Positions 52,090-60,461 of a stretch of DNA of 64,000 nucleotides are shown here, in pieces. Numbering within the stretch: position 1 is the first letter of the stretch; the number at the start of each line of letters is the position of its first letter. The stretch comes from Priestia abyssalis (GTDB lineage: Bacteria > Bacillota > Bacilli > Bacillales > Bacillaceae_H). Made by a program: the position numbers and the translations under genes. The notes beneath the pieces are model-generated. The model had not been told where the DNA came from. It did not search any database and was given only the letters and a program-made list of their open reading frames with translations. The stretch is taken from positions 468,458 to 532,457 of the forward strand of contig NZ_KV917369.1 in NCBI RefSeq assembly GCF_002019595.1, given 5' to 3'.

Positions 52090-52758
52090 TTGGATAAAAA
52101 TAATAAAGAAAAATCAACAGTTGTCAATTATGTAACGGCAAGCCTCAGGAAAGCGATTTTGAATGGGACGTTGAAAAAAGGAGATCGGCTTATTCAGGAG
52201 GAATGGGCTGAACGATTAAATGTTAGCCGAATGCCAATTAGAGAAGCGCTTACGCAGCTTCAAATTGAAGGATTAGTAGAAATGGTTCCGCATAAAGGGG
52301 CAATCGTCACACCCATTACTCGAGAACATATTGAGGAAATTTATCATACGCGCTCACTATTGGAAGGGCTTGCAGTTGAAAAATCGCTGCCGTTTTTAAC
52401 AGAAGAAGATAAAAATGAGTTAAAAACGATTTTAACTCAAATGGAAGAACTTCAGTTATGTGATGAAACAAATGATCTTTATATTCAGTTAAATGCATTA
52501 TTTCATGAAACACTTCGTAAAGGCTGTCCGTGGCCTCGGGTTCAAAAAATGGTTGAAATGCTTGGTATTTCACCAATCGCGCCAAGTTTACTGATTGATT
52601 ATTATCCTGAAACACAAAGAGAGCACAGAATGATGTATGAAGCTGCTTTACGCGGTGATGCTGCTGAGCTAAGAGCGGCAGTAGAATACCATATTTTACG
52701 AACAAAAAATAATTTAATTCGTTATATGGAGCAGTTAAATAGCCAAAATCCAGAATAA
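52090..52758 (+). CDS. GntR/FadR-family regulator of the L-2-hydroxyglutarate operon
   Basis: 222 aa, TTG start after GGAGGAGTAG. N-terminal winged helix (LRKAILNGTLKKGDRLIQEE, WAERLNVSRMPIREALTQLQ, EMVPHKGAIVTPIT). C-terminal FCD ligand domain (about 80-215) with metal-ligand-type residues (LNALFHETLRKGC, then EHRMMYEAALRGD and VEYHILRTKNNL). FCD regulators respond to small carboxylic acids. The gene lies 16 bp upstream of lhgO, so its ligand may be 2-hydroxyglutarate or glutarate. E. coli GlaR (CsiR), which controls csiD-lhgO, is of the same type. Confidence 0.88.
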   Translation: MDKNNKEKSTVVNYVTASLRKAILNGTLKKGDRLIQEEWAERLNVSRMPIREALTQLQIEGLVEMVPHKGAIVTPITREHIEEIYHTRSLLEGLAVEKSLPFLTEEDKNELKTILTQMEELQLCDETNDLYIQLNALFHETLRKGCPWPRVQKMVEMLGISPIAPSLLIDYYPETQREHRMMYEAALRGDAAELRAAVEYHILRTKNNLIRYMEQLNSQNPE

Positions 52759-52774
52759 AAAGGGGAGTTGTAAA

Positions 52775-53989
52775 ATGTATGATTTTGCAATAGTAGGTGG
52801 AGGAATTGTCGGTTTATCAACGGGGATGGCACTATATAAACGTTTTCCGAACGCGAAAGTAGCTGTTCTTGAAAAAGAGTCAGCTGTCGCAGAACATCAA
52901 ACAGGTCACAACAGCGGAGTCATTCACTCCGGTATCTATTATAAGCCAGGCAGCTTTAAAGCGCGTTTTGCACGTCAAGGAAGTAAATCGATGACGGAAT
53001 TTTGTCAAACGCATGGAATTGATCATGATATTTGCGGCAAAGTGATTGTCGCGACAAAAAAAGAGGAATTACCGCTCCTGGAAAATTTGTATCAGCGAGG
53101 GCTTCAAAATGAACTAGCTATTCAAAAAATCGGTGTAGAAGAATTAAAAGAAATTGAGCCGCACGTTAATGGGCTCGGGGCTATTCGTGTTCCGCAAGCC
53201 GGTATTGTTAATTATCGCCAAGTTAGTGAGAAATTTGCTGAAATTATTAAGCGAAATGGCGGTGAAATTCACTTAAATACGAAAGTAGAAAAAATGTATG
53301 AGCAATCAGATCGAGTGACCATCGAGACAAATCGTGGAACCTTAACGGCTCATGTCGTAATCAACTGTGCCGGTCTTCACAGTGATCGTGTAGCTACCGC
53401 TGCAGGATATAAAACAGATATGAAAATATTGCCGTTTAGAGGCGAGTATTATAAATTGGTACCAGAAAAACGCTATTTAGTTAAGCATTTAATCTATCCA
53501 GTGCCAAATCCGAAGTTCCCATTTTTAGGGGTTCATTTTACGCGAATGATTAGCGGAGAGGTTGATGCAGGTCCAAATGCTGTGTTAAGCTTTAAACGTG
53601 AGGGATACAAAAAGACCGATTTCAGTGCAAAAGATTTAATGGAATCGTTAAGCTTTCCTGGATTATGGAAAATGGCTGGTAAGTTTGCGAAGGAAGGGCT
53701 AGATGAATATGTTCGTTCTTTTAGCAAAAAGCAATTTACGAAAAGCCTCCAGGAATTGATTCCTGAAATTACGGAAGAGGATTTAATCCCTGCACCTGCC
53801 GGCGTTCGCGCACAAGCATTAAAAAGCGATGGGAATATGGTAGATGATTTCCATATTATTATGGGGAAACGGACCATTCATGTATGTAATGCTCCATCTC
53901 CGGCTGCTACAGCTTCAATTGAAATAGGGAAGGAAGTTGTTAATAGAATACCAGAGCAGTCTCATTTAAAAGAAGCCGTAATAATTTAA
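52775..53989 (+). CDS. lhgO: L-2-hydroxyglutarate oxidase/dehydrogenase
   Basis: 404 aa, ATG nine bases after AGGGGAG. FAD-binding dinucleotide fold at the N-terminus (FAIVGGGIVGLSTGMALYKR, then VLEKES), the LhgO signature TGHNSGVIHSGIYYKPGSFK (about 43-62), FRGEYYKL (about 225), and C-terminal PAGVRAQALKSDGNMVDDF and NAPSPAATASIEIG. It oxidises L-2-hydroxyglutarate to 2-oxoglutarate and passes electrons to the quinone pool. With glaH downstream it forms the glutarate-to-2-oxoglutarate route known from E. coli csiD-lhgO. Confidence 0.93.
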   Translation: MYDFAIVGGGIVGLSTGMALYKRFPNAKVAVLEKESAVAEHQTGHNSGVIHSGIYYKPGSFKARFARQGSKSMTEFCQTHGIDHDICGKVIVATKKEELPLLENLYQRGLQNELAIQKIGVEELKEIEPHVNGLGAIRVPQAGIVNYRQVSEKFAEIIKRNGGEIHLNTKVEKMYEQSDRVTIETNRGTLTAHVVINCAGLHSDRVATAAGYKTDMKILPFRGEYYKLVPEKRYLVKHLIYPVPNPKFPFLGVHFTRMISGEVDAGPNAVLSFKREGYKKTDFSAKDLMESLSFPGLWKMAGKFAKEGLDEYVRSFSKKQFTKSLQELIPEITEEDLIPAPAGVRAQALKSDGNMVDDFHIIMGKRTIHVCNAPSPAATASIEIGKEVVNRIPEQSHLKEAVII

Positions 53990-54018
53990 TATTATGTCCT
54001 TTGAGAGGAAGATTTATC

Positions 54019-54357
54019 ATGTTTAATGGAAAAACTATTTTTATTGCAGGACATGCTCGTTTACCGCAAGGAATGGCAGCAAAAAGCGTCTTTGAAACAT
54101 TAACGATTACTGCTGAAGTGGATGTGAAATACGGCGTTATATTAGAAGCATCTTGTACATTGGCAACAGAACACGGCCGTGAATTTATTGGACGTGTATT
54201 AAGAGGAACAAGCTTAAAAGACGGTGTAGAGGATGCTATTCAAGAAATCCAAACATATTACCGAGGGAAGGCAACAAATGCTTTAATTGCAGCATTAAAG
54301 GATCTTGATCTTCATTTTCATCAAATTCATGACGAACAAAAGAATAAAGTAAAATAA
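54019..54357 (+). CDS. DUF3870 family protein
   Basis: 112 aa from ATG 54019, behind GAGAGGAAG; the in-frame ATG at 54001 lacks a ribosome binding site. The single domain (TIFIAGHARLPQGMAAKSVF, VDVKYGVILEASCTLATEHG, YRGKATNALIAALKDLDLHF) matches DUF3870. It follows lhgO by 29 bp, so it belongs to the same operon. The function is unknown. Small, with conserved Cys and His, it might be an accessory or sensor protein of the pathway. Confidence 0.8.
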   Translation: MFNGKTIFIAGHARLPQGMAAKSVFETLTITAEVDVKYGVILEASCTLATEHGREFIGRVLRGTSLKDGVEDAIQEIQTYYRGKATNALIAALKDLDLHFHQIHDEQKNKVK

Positions 54358-54373
54358 CTTCTAAAAAGAATGA

Positions 54374-54402
54374 TTGACAGTTTATAATGTAAGCGTTATA
54401 AT
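54374..54402 (+). promoter_or_regulatory. Perfect sigma-A promoter of glaH
   Basis: TTGACA (54374-54379), 17-bp spacer, TATAAT (54397-54402): both hexamers exactly consensus. The predicted start near 54409 gives a leader of about 260 nt before the glaH ATG. Confidence 0.85.
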
Positions 54403-54408
54403 TAAATT

Positions 54409-54670
54409 ATTAAAATATTTCTAACATTTCCACCTTTTGAAAAAGACCCTTTCAGAATCGTGGATAGTTATAAATAATTGGAAACAAGAAACGTAAATAA
54501 TAATGAACTGCTAATTCACTGTGACTCTATTCGCATAGAGCGGTGAAGTGAATATAAGCCAGTTGTACATGTGAACCCTTATTTATGATTAGGGAGCTTG
54601 TGCAGCTGGCTTTTTATCTTTCTTGGTTTCCAGTTTCAACTATCTTACACAAAACGGGAGGAATTTAGTT
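54409..54670 (+). promoter_or_regulatory. Structured glaH leader with attenuator-like terminator
   Basis: Three elements in order. First, a nested fold: TTTCC (54427-54431) with GGAAA (54480-54484), or CCAC/GTGG (54430-54463), around a TGAAA/TTTCA hairpin. Second, hairpin 54514-54553: ATTCACT/AGTGAAT with inner CTCTAT/ATAGAG. Third, terminator 54557-54619: AGCCAGTTGTACA with TGTGCAGCTGGCT plus inner CCCT/AGGG, followed by TTTTTATCTTT. Since the promoter is perfect and the terminator precedes the gene, expression must be gated by read-through. A GntR half-site (54474-54487, 13 of 14 bases) lies inside the leader. Confidence 0.6.
54557..54619 (+). terminator. Rho-independent terminator inside the glaH leader
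   Basis: A 13-bp stem with two G-T pairs, AGCCAGTTGTACA (54557-54569) and TGTGCAGCTGGCT (54599-54611), then TTTTT. It may also end the lhgO operon by read-through, but it lies 150 bp after the glaH promoter. Confidence 0.75.
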
Positions 54671-55609
54671 ATGAGTATTGTCGAAAAGCAAAGAAGAAAG
54701 TATGAAACAAAAACAGAAAAATATGAGGTGAAAGTTCATCCGCAAACAGACCGTTTGTATCACATTGAACTTGCGAAAGACGCCATTGAAGGGTTTCTGA
54801 AAGCTGTTAAACAAGAGGATTATTCTGTTCAGCATTTAGAATACACGCCTTATACCCGTCTCATTGTTTCTTCTCTATTATTAGATCAAGTTGGTGAAGA
54901 GTTTGGTGAATTACTTCGAAGTATCGTCCATGACCGCGAATCAGGAGGATTTACGATTGGCTTAGAAGGTGTGACGAAAGATACAGATGAATATGTCTTA
55001 TTCTCAACAGCTGTTTCATATTTGCTGGGGACATCAAACTTTGATTCGATGTCAGGAAAATATTATGCACGTTTTACAGTGAAACATACAGATAACAGTG
55101 ATTCTTACCTTCGCCAAGCCTATCGCTTATTTACACTGCATACAGATGGTACGTTTGTAGATGAGCCAACAGACTGGCTGTTAATGATGAAGATTGTGGA
55201 AGAAAATGCACGCGGGGGTGAATCAAGATTATTGCACTTAGATGATTGGAAAGAACTTGATAGATTTGCGAACCACCCGCTGGCAAGCCGTAAATTCACA
55301 TATAAAGCACCATCAAGTAAAAATGTCAGCCAAGAGGTAGAGCGTTTAACCTTCTTTAATCATAATAATAAACCTGGTATTTGTTTTATTGACCAGTTTG
55401 TTTATCCCGAAACAATTGAAGAAGCCAAATATTTAAAAGATCTTTCTCAATCAATGGAAAATGATGAAAGTGTTATCGAACTTGAACTGCCTGTTGGAGA
55501 TTTAGTGGTTGTTAATAATATTTTCTGGCTTCACGGACGTGCTGCTTTCGAGGTGGATCCAAACTTGAATCGTGAGTTGCTTCGTCAGCGTGGACGATTT
55601 AATCAATAA
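54671..55609 (+). CDS. glaH: Glutarate 2-hydroxylase (CsiD family)
   Basis: 312 aa from ATG 54671, behind GGGAGGAATTTAG. The Fe(II)/2-oxoglutarate dioxygenase residues are visible: FTLHTDGTFVDEP (His157, Asp159) and FWLHGRAAFEVDP (His287), with C-terminal ELLRQRGRF supplying the 2-oxoglutarate arginine. It hydroxylates glutarate to L-2-hydroxyglutarate, consuming oxygen and 2-oxoglutarate; LhgO then regenerates 2-oxoglutarate. Glutarate typically arises from lysine or cadaverine breakdown; no lysine-degradation genes are nearby, which fits use of imported substrate. Confidence 0.93.
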   Translation: MSIVEKQRRKYETKTEKYEVKVHPQTDRLYHIELAKDAIEGFLKAVKQEDYSVQHLEYTPYTRLIVSSLLLDQVGEEFGELLRSIVHDRESGGFTIGLEGVTKDTDEYVLFSTAVSYLLGTSNFDSMSGKYYARFTVKHTDNSDSYLRQAYRLFTLHTDGTFVDEPTDWLLMMKIVEENARGGESRLLHLDDWKELDRFANHPLASRKFTYKAPSSKNVSQEVERLTFFNHNNKPGICFIDQFVYPETIEEAKYLKDLSQSMENDESVIELELPVGDLVVVNNIFWLHGRAAFEVDPNLNRELLRQRGRFNQ

Positions 55610-55648
55610 TGAAATGAATAAGTAAAAAATTGTTACGATAGATTTGAT

Positions 55649-55704
55649 TAAAAGGCAAATTCATTTTCCTGGCTTCGGTTTGGAAAATGAAGTTTGTCTT
55701 TTTT
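55649..55704 (+). terminator. Terminator of glaH
   Basis: AAAAGGCAAATTCATTTTCC pairs with GGAAAATGAAGTTTGTCTTT with two interruptions, followed by TTTC. Confidence 0.8.
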
Positions 55705-55873
55705 CATTTATCCCGCTTTAACAGACAGTAAGCCCCCACGATTCTTTCTCTCCAGTTAACCATCTTCAATCACAAATTATTAAGCGCAATGGACTGAAAA
55801 TGATGGGAATTGTCTTTCTATTATAAATGTTGTGATAAAATATCAATAGTAAATAAAAAAGGAGAACGCTTTC

Positions 55874-57892
55874 ATGAGAAGGGTTTGGAGAGCTATTCCT
55901 GTTATTATTCTATCGTTCTTTATTTGTCTATTTAGTACATACTCAGCGGAAGGAAGTACGAACGAACGTAAAAAAGTTTATCGTATTGCTGGGGATCGAT
56001 ATTTGCCGCCGTTCTCGTACGTAAACGAAGATGGAAAATTCACTGGCTTCAGCGTTGAATTGTTCGAACGAATTGCAAAGCAAGAGAATGTTGCATTTGA
56101 GTTTATTCCAATGGCCTCCTATAAGGCGATAGAAGCCTTAAAAAAGGGTGAAATCGACGCAGTAATGGGAATGAAGTATTCAAGTCGTTTGAGTGGACAA
56201 TTTTTATTTTCAGAATCGTATTTTATGGTTACGGATACCGTTGTATTGCCAAAAAAAGATGCCTCATCTGTTCGTACATTGACAGATTTGCGCGAGAAAA
56301 TTGTTGTAATACAAGAGGATCCGACAGCTCTTTCATTAATCATGAACATTCGGGATGCCGAAGTAACTACAGCTCTGAATACTAGGGACGCTTTTGCCCA
56401 TTTAATGGCTAATCGTGCTGATGCACTTTTAACAAATAAATGGACGGCCGCTCATTATATCAAACAAAATAATATAGATTCTCAGTATGAGATGGTTGAT
56501 GGATTGACTGGTACTTCGGCTGAATTTACGGCGATTGTCCATCCGAACGAGAGGCAGCTTCTTCAAATCATAAATACCTCGATTGCAGAAATGAAAGCGA
56601 ATGGGGACTATTTAGAGTTACATTCTCACTGGTTTAGCGGTATTACCGATCAGCGTTTGAAAGAACTCCGAAATTGGATTGCAGCACTAGTTATATTACT
56701 CATTCTCATTCTTGTTGCACTGTCTATTATTTATCTGTGGAATAAGAAGCTAAAGGATGAAGTGAGAAAACGCACAGCTGCGTTGGAATTTGTAAATAGG
56801 AAGCTAAAAGATCAACAAATCGAATTGTCACAAGCTGACCAATTCAAGGAAAATATTTTGAATCATATTTATTCTGGTCTCATTACATTTGATAATGAAA
56901 ATAACTTAACAAGCATTAATAGACGAGCACGTACTATTTTAAACTTAGCTGGTGAAGGACCTATTGGTGTAGAAGATATTTTGTCTTTGCCTAAGATGAA
57001 ACAAGTGTTAGCGGCATATGAAGAATCGGCTGCTGCAGCTGCTAAGGAGAGTGAAGTGATTTTTTCAGAAGAGTTATCATTTGAGGATGACAGTGGGAAG
57101 CATCGCTCAATTTTATTTCGTATCATCCCGCTAAACGGCAGAGATTTACGTTCGGAAGGCTATTTGATCACACTTGCCGATCGTTCAGAAGAAAGAATGT
57201 TAGAAAGAAAGCTTGCGCTTCAGGAAAAAATGGGGGCGCTTGGACAGCTTGTCGCAGGTGTTGCTCATGAAATTCGCAATCCGCTTACAACATTGAAAAT
57301 GTTTGTGGAAATGCTGCCTAAAAAGTATGAAAACCCCGAATTTCGTGATGAAATGCTCAAATATGTACCAGAATCGGTGAAGCGGATGAATCAGATTGTT
57401 GAGGGTTTGCTAGGGTATTCACGTCGAAATGAAGCAAAACGGGACATATTTGCGTTAACACTCTGTATACAGTCCATTGTATCGATTATGGAGCCAACAT
57501 TAAGAAAAAATGCAGTCAAGCTTGTATTAGATGTTGATGATCGTGCTTACGCATTTGCTGATCAAAACCAAATTGGCCAGATTTTGCTTAACTTTATGTT
57601 AAATGGACTTGATGCGATGGCAGATAGTCAGGAAAAAGTAATGACTGTCACAGCGTATAGTGATGACAAATATGCTTATATAACAGTCGCCGATACTGGG
57701 TGCGGGATTGAACCAGAAGCTCTCGCACGTTTATTCGAACCGTTTTACACAACGAAAACAACCGGGATCGGTTTGGGGTTATCGCTTTGCTATCAATGGG
57801 CGGAGGAAAACAATGGCGGACTGGATGTCAAGTCACTTGAAAACGGCTCGGAATTTACAGTAAAACTACCAGTCAAAAAAGGGGATGTGTAA
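55874..57892 (+). CDS. Sensor histidine kinase with extracytoplasmic SBP_bac_3 sensor
   Basis: 672 aa, ATG after AAAAAGGAGAACG. Signal or first TM segment (about 5-25), a solute-binding-protein family 3 domain (about 36-255: YRIAGDRYLPPFSYVNEDGK, DAVMGMKYSSRLSGQF, LTNKWTAAHYI), TM (IAALVILLILILVALSIIYL), PAS (about 320-440), HisKA with AGVAHEIRNPLTTLKMF (His about 464) and HATPase (NQIGQILLNFMLNGLDAMAD, ADTGCGIE, GIGLGLSLC). The binding-protein-like sensor suggests direct recognition of an external carboxylate. The cognate regulator follows one base after the stop codon. Confidence 0.93.
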   Translation: MRRVWRAIPVIILSFFICLFSTYSAEGSTNERKKVYRIAGDRYLPPFSYVNEDGKFTGFSVELFERIAKQENVAFEFIPMASYKAIEALKKGEIDAVMGMKYSSRLSGQFLFSESYFMVTDTVVLPKKDASSVRTLTDLREKIVVIQEDPTALSLIMNIRDAEVTTALNTRDAFAHLMANRADALLTNKWTAAHYIKQNNIDSQYEMVDGLTGTSAEFTAIVHPNERQLLQIINTSIAEMKANGDYLELHSHWFSGITDQRLKELRNWIAALVILLILILVALSIIYLWNKKLKDEVRKRTAALEFVNRKLKDQQIELSQADQFKENILNHIYSGLITFDNENNLTSINRRARTILNLAGEGPIGVEDILSLPKMKQVLAAYEESAAAAAKESEVIFSEELSFEDDSGKHRSILFRIIPLNGRDLRSEGYLITLADRSEERMLERKLALQEKMGALGQLVAGVAHEIRNPLTTLKMFVEMLPKKYENPEFRDEMLKYVPESVKRMNQIVEGLLGYSRRNEAKRDIFALTLCIQSIVSIMEPTLRKNAVKLVLDVDDRAYAFADQNQIGQILLNFMLNGLDAMADSQEKVMTVTAYSDDKYAYITVADTGCGIEPEALARLFEPFYTTKTTGIGLGLSLCYQWAEENNGGLDVKSLENGSEFTVKLPVKKGDV

Positions 57893-57893
57893 G

Positions 57894-59273
57894 ATGAAAC
57901 CGTTTGTATTAATTATCGATGATGAACCCGCCATCGGTTCGTCCTTAAGGTTTGCATTAGATGATCACTTTAAGACAGAAGCATGTACAGATGTACAGGA
58001 TGCCTACGCGATCCTACAGGAAAAAGATGTTCATGTCGTTCTGCTTGACTGGCGTTTGGGTAAATACGATGGTTTGGACGTCCTTGTACACATCAAAGAG
58101 ATCAGCCCGGCAACGTCTGTTATCATGATGACAGCTTACGGTACGATTGAATCGTCCGTTGAAGCAATTAAAAGAGGGGCGTTTCATTATATTACCAAAC
58201 CCCCTGAACTTGATGAGCTGCTTTTACTTATTAACAAATCACTTGAACATCAAAATTTGCATAACCAGGTTCGTGAGCTAAGTGAACAAATCGAAAAAAT
58301 AAGAGGATATGATCAAATCATTGGTGAAAGTAAAGCGATGGAAAGAGTGTTTTCCATTATTGATCAAGTAAAAGATATTGACTCAAGTGTGCTGATTACG
58401 GGGGAAAGTGGAACAGGCAAAGAGTTGGTTGCAAGAGCAATCCACCGCAATGGTAAACGAAAAAAAGGTCCGTTTATTGCTGTAAACTGTGCAGCAATCC
58501 CGGAAGCACTGCTTGAAAGTGAATTATTTGGTCACAAAAAAGGGGCATTCACCGGTGCAGCTGCAAGTCGTTTGGGAAAGGTGGAAGCTGCACATAACGG
58601 AACGCTTTTTCTTGATGAAATCGGAGAAATGCCGATCCATTTGCAGGCAAAGCTGCTTCGCGTTCTTCAAGAAAAAGAAGTGACACCATTGGGGACAAAT
58701 GAACCAATTAAAGTAGACATCCGGATTATTACGGCTACAAATCAGAGTTTACAGGACATGATCGACAAAGGTGATTTTCGTGAAGATTTGTATTTTAGGT
58801 TGAATGTCATTCCACTTCCGCTTCCGCCATTAAGGGAACGGAAAGAAGATTTGACATTACTCATCCCGCATTTTTTAAAAAAATATGCCGAAGAAATGAA
58901 CCGTCCCATCCCCCTTTTATCACCGGATACAAATGAGTGGCTTCAAGAATACTCGTATCCAGGAAATATCAGGCAGCTTGCCAATATCCTTGAATATGCC
59001 GTTGCAATGGCGAAAAATGGACAGATTGTACCTGATGACTTACCGATTATCCAACCTGAGTCGTTAAGAAAAGGCACAAGCAAAGGAGAGAACGGACATG
59101 TGCTTGAGATTCCAATTCCATCTACGCTCAAGGAAGCAGAGAAAATGCTGATTCAAGCGGTATTGACTCATTGTGGGGGCAACCGGAGAAAAACAGCATC
59201 CTTACTCGGAATGAGTGAGCGTAACTTACGAAATAAGCTTAATCAGAATCGGGAAGAGGTCGAGATCAAATAG
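57894..59273 (+). CDS. NtrC-family sigma-54-dependent response regulator
   Basis: 459 aa from ATG 57894, behind GGGG and one base after the kinase stop. Receiver domain (LIIDDEPA, LLDWRLG with the phospho-Asp at about residue 51, MMTAYG, ITKPP), AAA+ domain with ITGESGTGKELVARAI, the sigma-54-contact loop KKGAFTGAA, LFLDEIGEM and a PLPPLRERKEDL region, and a C-terminal Fis-type helix-turn-helix (CGGNRRKTASLLGMSERNLR). All elements for sigma-54 activation are present. Its likely target is the promoter at 59380-59394 in front of the TRAP genes, similar to DctD control of dicarboxylate transport. Confidence 0.94.
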   Translation: MKPFVLIIDDEPAIGSSLRFALDDHFKTEACTDVQDAYAILQEKDVHVVLLDWRLGKYDGLDVLVHIKEISPATSVIMMTAYGTIESSVEAIKRGAFHYITKPPELDELLLLINKSLEHQNLHNQVRELSEQIEKIRGYDQIIGESKAMERVFSIIDQVKDIDSSVLITGESGTGKELVARAIHRNGKRKKGPFIAVNCAAIPEALLESELFGHKKGAFTGAAASRLGKVEAAHNGTLFLDEIGEMPIHLQAKLLRVLQEKEVTPLGTNEPIKVDIRIITATNQSLQDMIDKGDFREDLYFRLNVIPLPLPPLRERKEDLTLLIPHFLKKYAEEMNRPIPLLSPDTNEWLQEYSYPGNIRQLANILEYAVAMAKNGQIVPDDLPIIQPESLRKGTSKGENGHVLEIPIPSTLKEAEKMLIQAVLTHCGGNRRKTASLLGMSERNLRNKLNQNREEVEIK

Positions 59274-59283
59274 AGGAAAAAAG

Positions 59284-59340
59284 TGCCGGGGCGGCATTTT
59301 TTTCCGGTCTAAAACGGCACTATTTGCCGTTTTTTTATTT
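59284..59340 (+). terminator. Two short hairpins after the regulator gene
   Basis: TGCCG-GGG-CGGCA (59284-59296) with a T-run, then AACGGCA/TGCCGTT (59313-59331) with TTTTTTATTTTTT. The second dyad might also serve as activator-binding sequence for the sigma-54 promoter 45 bp downstream. Confidence 0.75.
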
Positions 59341-59379
59341 TTTCTAAAAGAAAACCTTGTGTTTTACAGGACTGGATGT

Positions 59380-59394
59380 TGGCATAATTCTTGC
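59380..59394 (+). promoter_or_regulatory. Sigma-54 (-24/-12) promoter of the TRAP operon
   Basis: TGGCAT-N5-TTGC has the invariant GG and GC with the required spacing and lies about 40 bp before the start of the solute-binding gene. An NtrC-type activator gene ends about 105 bp upstream. Confidence 0.85.
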
Positions 59395-59433
59395 AATATT
59401 AAGTAGTGAAACTAATAAAAAGAGGTGGTACAT

Positions 59434-60438
59434 TTGTTTCAGAAAAAGTGGGTGTTTATTTCGATTATTTTAATGTTCATCCTTAGTGGCTGCGGGAATA
59501 GTCAGCAAGTTAATGGAAGCGCTAACAACAAGGCAGCTGAAGGCCACTATTTTTCAGGTGAAACGCTAACCATTTTAACTGGGGGAACATCAGGAATCTA
59601 CTTTCAGATGGGAAATGCGATGGCAAAAATCTATGGTGAAGAAATCGGTGCACAAGCAAGTGCACAAACAACCGGTGCGTCAGCTGAAAATACCGCAAAG
59701 GTTTCTCGAGGAAAAGCTGAACTTGGCTTTGCAATGGCTGACACCGTATCTGATGCATACCTCGGCGATGGAAATTTCGAAAAGTATGGGGCGATAAAAA
59801 ACATTCGAGCAGTTGCCTCACTTTATCCGAATTATATGCAAATTGTTACCGTTAAATCAGCAGGTATTAAGACCCTTGAAGATCTTCGCGGCAAGGATTT
59901 GGCTGTTGGTGCACTTGGCAGCGGGACAGAAATTATGGCCAAACGCATCCTAGAAGGCGTTGGTCTTACTTATAAAGATGTAAACGCAGACTTTTTGTCG
60001 TTTGCAGAAGGAATTGAAGGAATTAAAAATGGGACGACAGATGTTGCCTTTTTATCTTCAGGCTATCCAAACTCAGGAATCATGGAGCTTGCGGCAACAG
60101 ATGATGTCGAAATCATTCCAGTTCCAGAAGAACTCACATTGAAATTAAAAGAGGCCTATCCAGCTTTTGAAATGGGTACTATTCCAGCTGATACATACGC
60201 GGGAGTCAGTAAAGAAATTCCTACAGTAAAAGTAAACAATCTACTAATTACAAATAAGGAATTACCTAATGAAGCTGTGTATGAACTAACAAAAACACTA
60301 TTCGATCATTTGGATGCCCTGAAGGCTGCACATAATTCTGCAAAAGATATTGATCTTCAAAAGGCCGTAGAGGAACTTCCATTACCGCTTCATCCAGGTG
60401 CAGAAAAATATTTTAAAGAACAAGGTGTTTTAGACTAA
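59434..60438 (+). CDS. TAXI-type TRAP transporter solute-binding lipoprotein
   Basis: 334 aa from TTG 59434, five bases after AGAGGTGG; the in-frame GTG at 59425 lies inside that site. Lipoprotein signal (FISIILMFILSGCGNSQQ) with the lipobox ILSGC. The TAXI domain shows LTILTGGTSGIYFQMGNAMA, NTAKVSRGKAELGFAMADTV, LRGKDLAVGALGSGTEIMAK and the C-terminal LPLPLHPGAEKYFKEQG. Members deliver dicarboxylates such as glutamate and 2-oxoglutarate to the fused permease. Beside lhgO and glaH, glutarate or 2-hydroxyglutarate is a reasonable but unproven ligand. Confidence 0.93.
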   Translation: MFQKKWVFISIILMFILSGCGNSQQVNGSANNKAAEGHYFSGETLTILTGGTSGIYFQMGNAMAKIYGEEIGAQASAQTTGASAENTAKVSRGKAELGFAMADTVSDAYLGDGNFEKYGAIKNIRAVASLYPNYMQIVTVKSAGIKTLEDLRGKDLAVGALGSGTEIMAKRILEGVGLTYKDVNADFLSFAEGIEGIKNGTTDVAFLSSGYPNSGIMELAATDDVEIIPVPEELTLKLKEAYPAFEMGTIPADTYAGVSKEIPTVKVNNLLITNKELPNEAVYELTKTLFDHLDALKAAHNSAKDIDLQKAVEELPLPLHPGAEKYFKEQGVLD

Positions 60439-60461
60439 TAAGCAAATGGGGTGAGTGAGAA

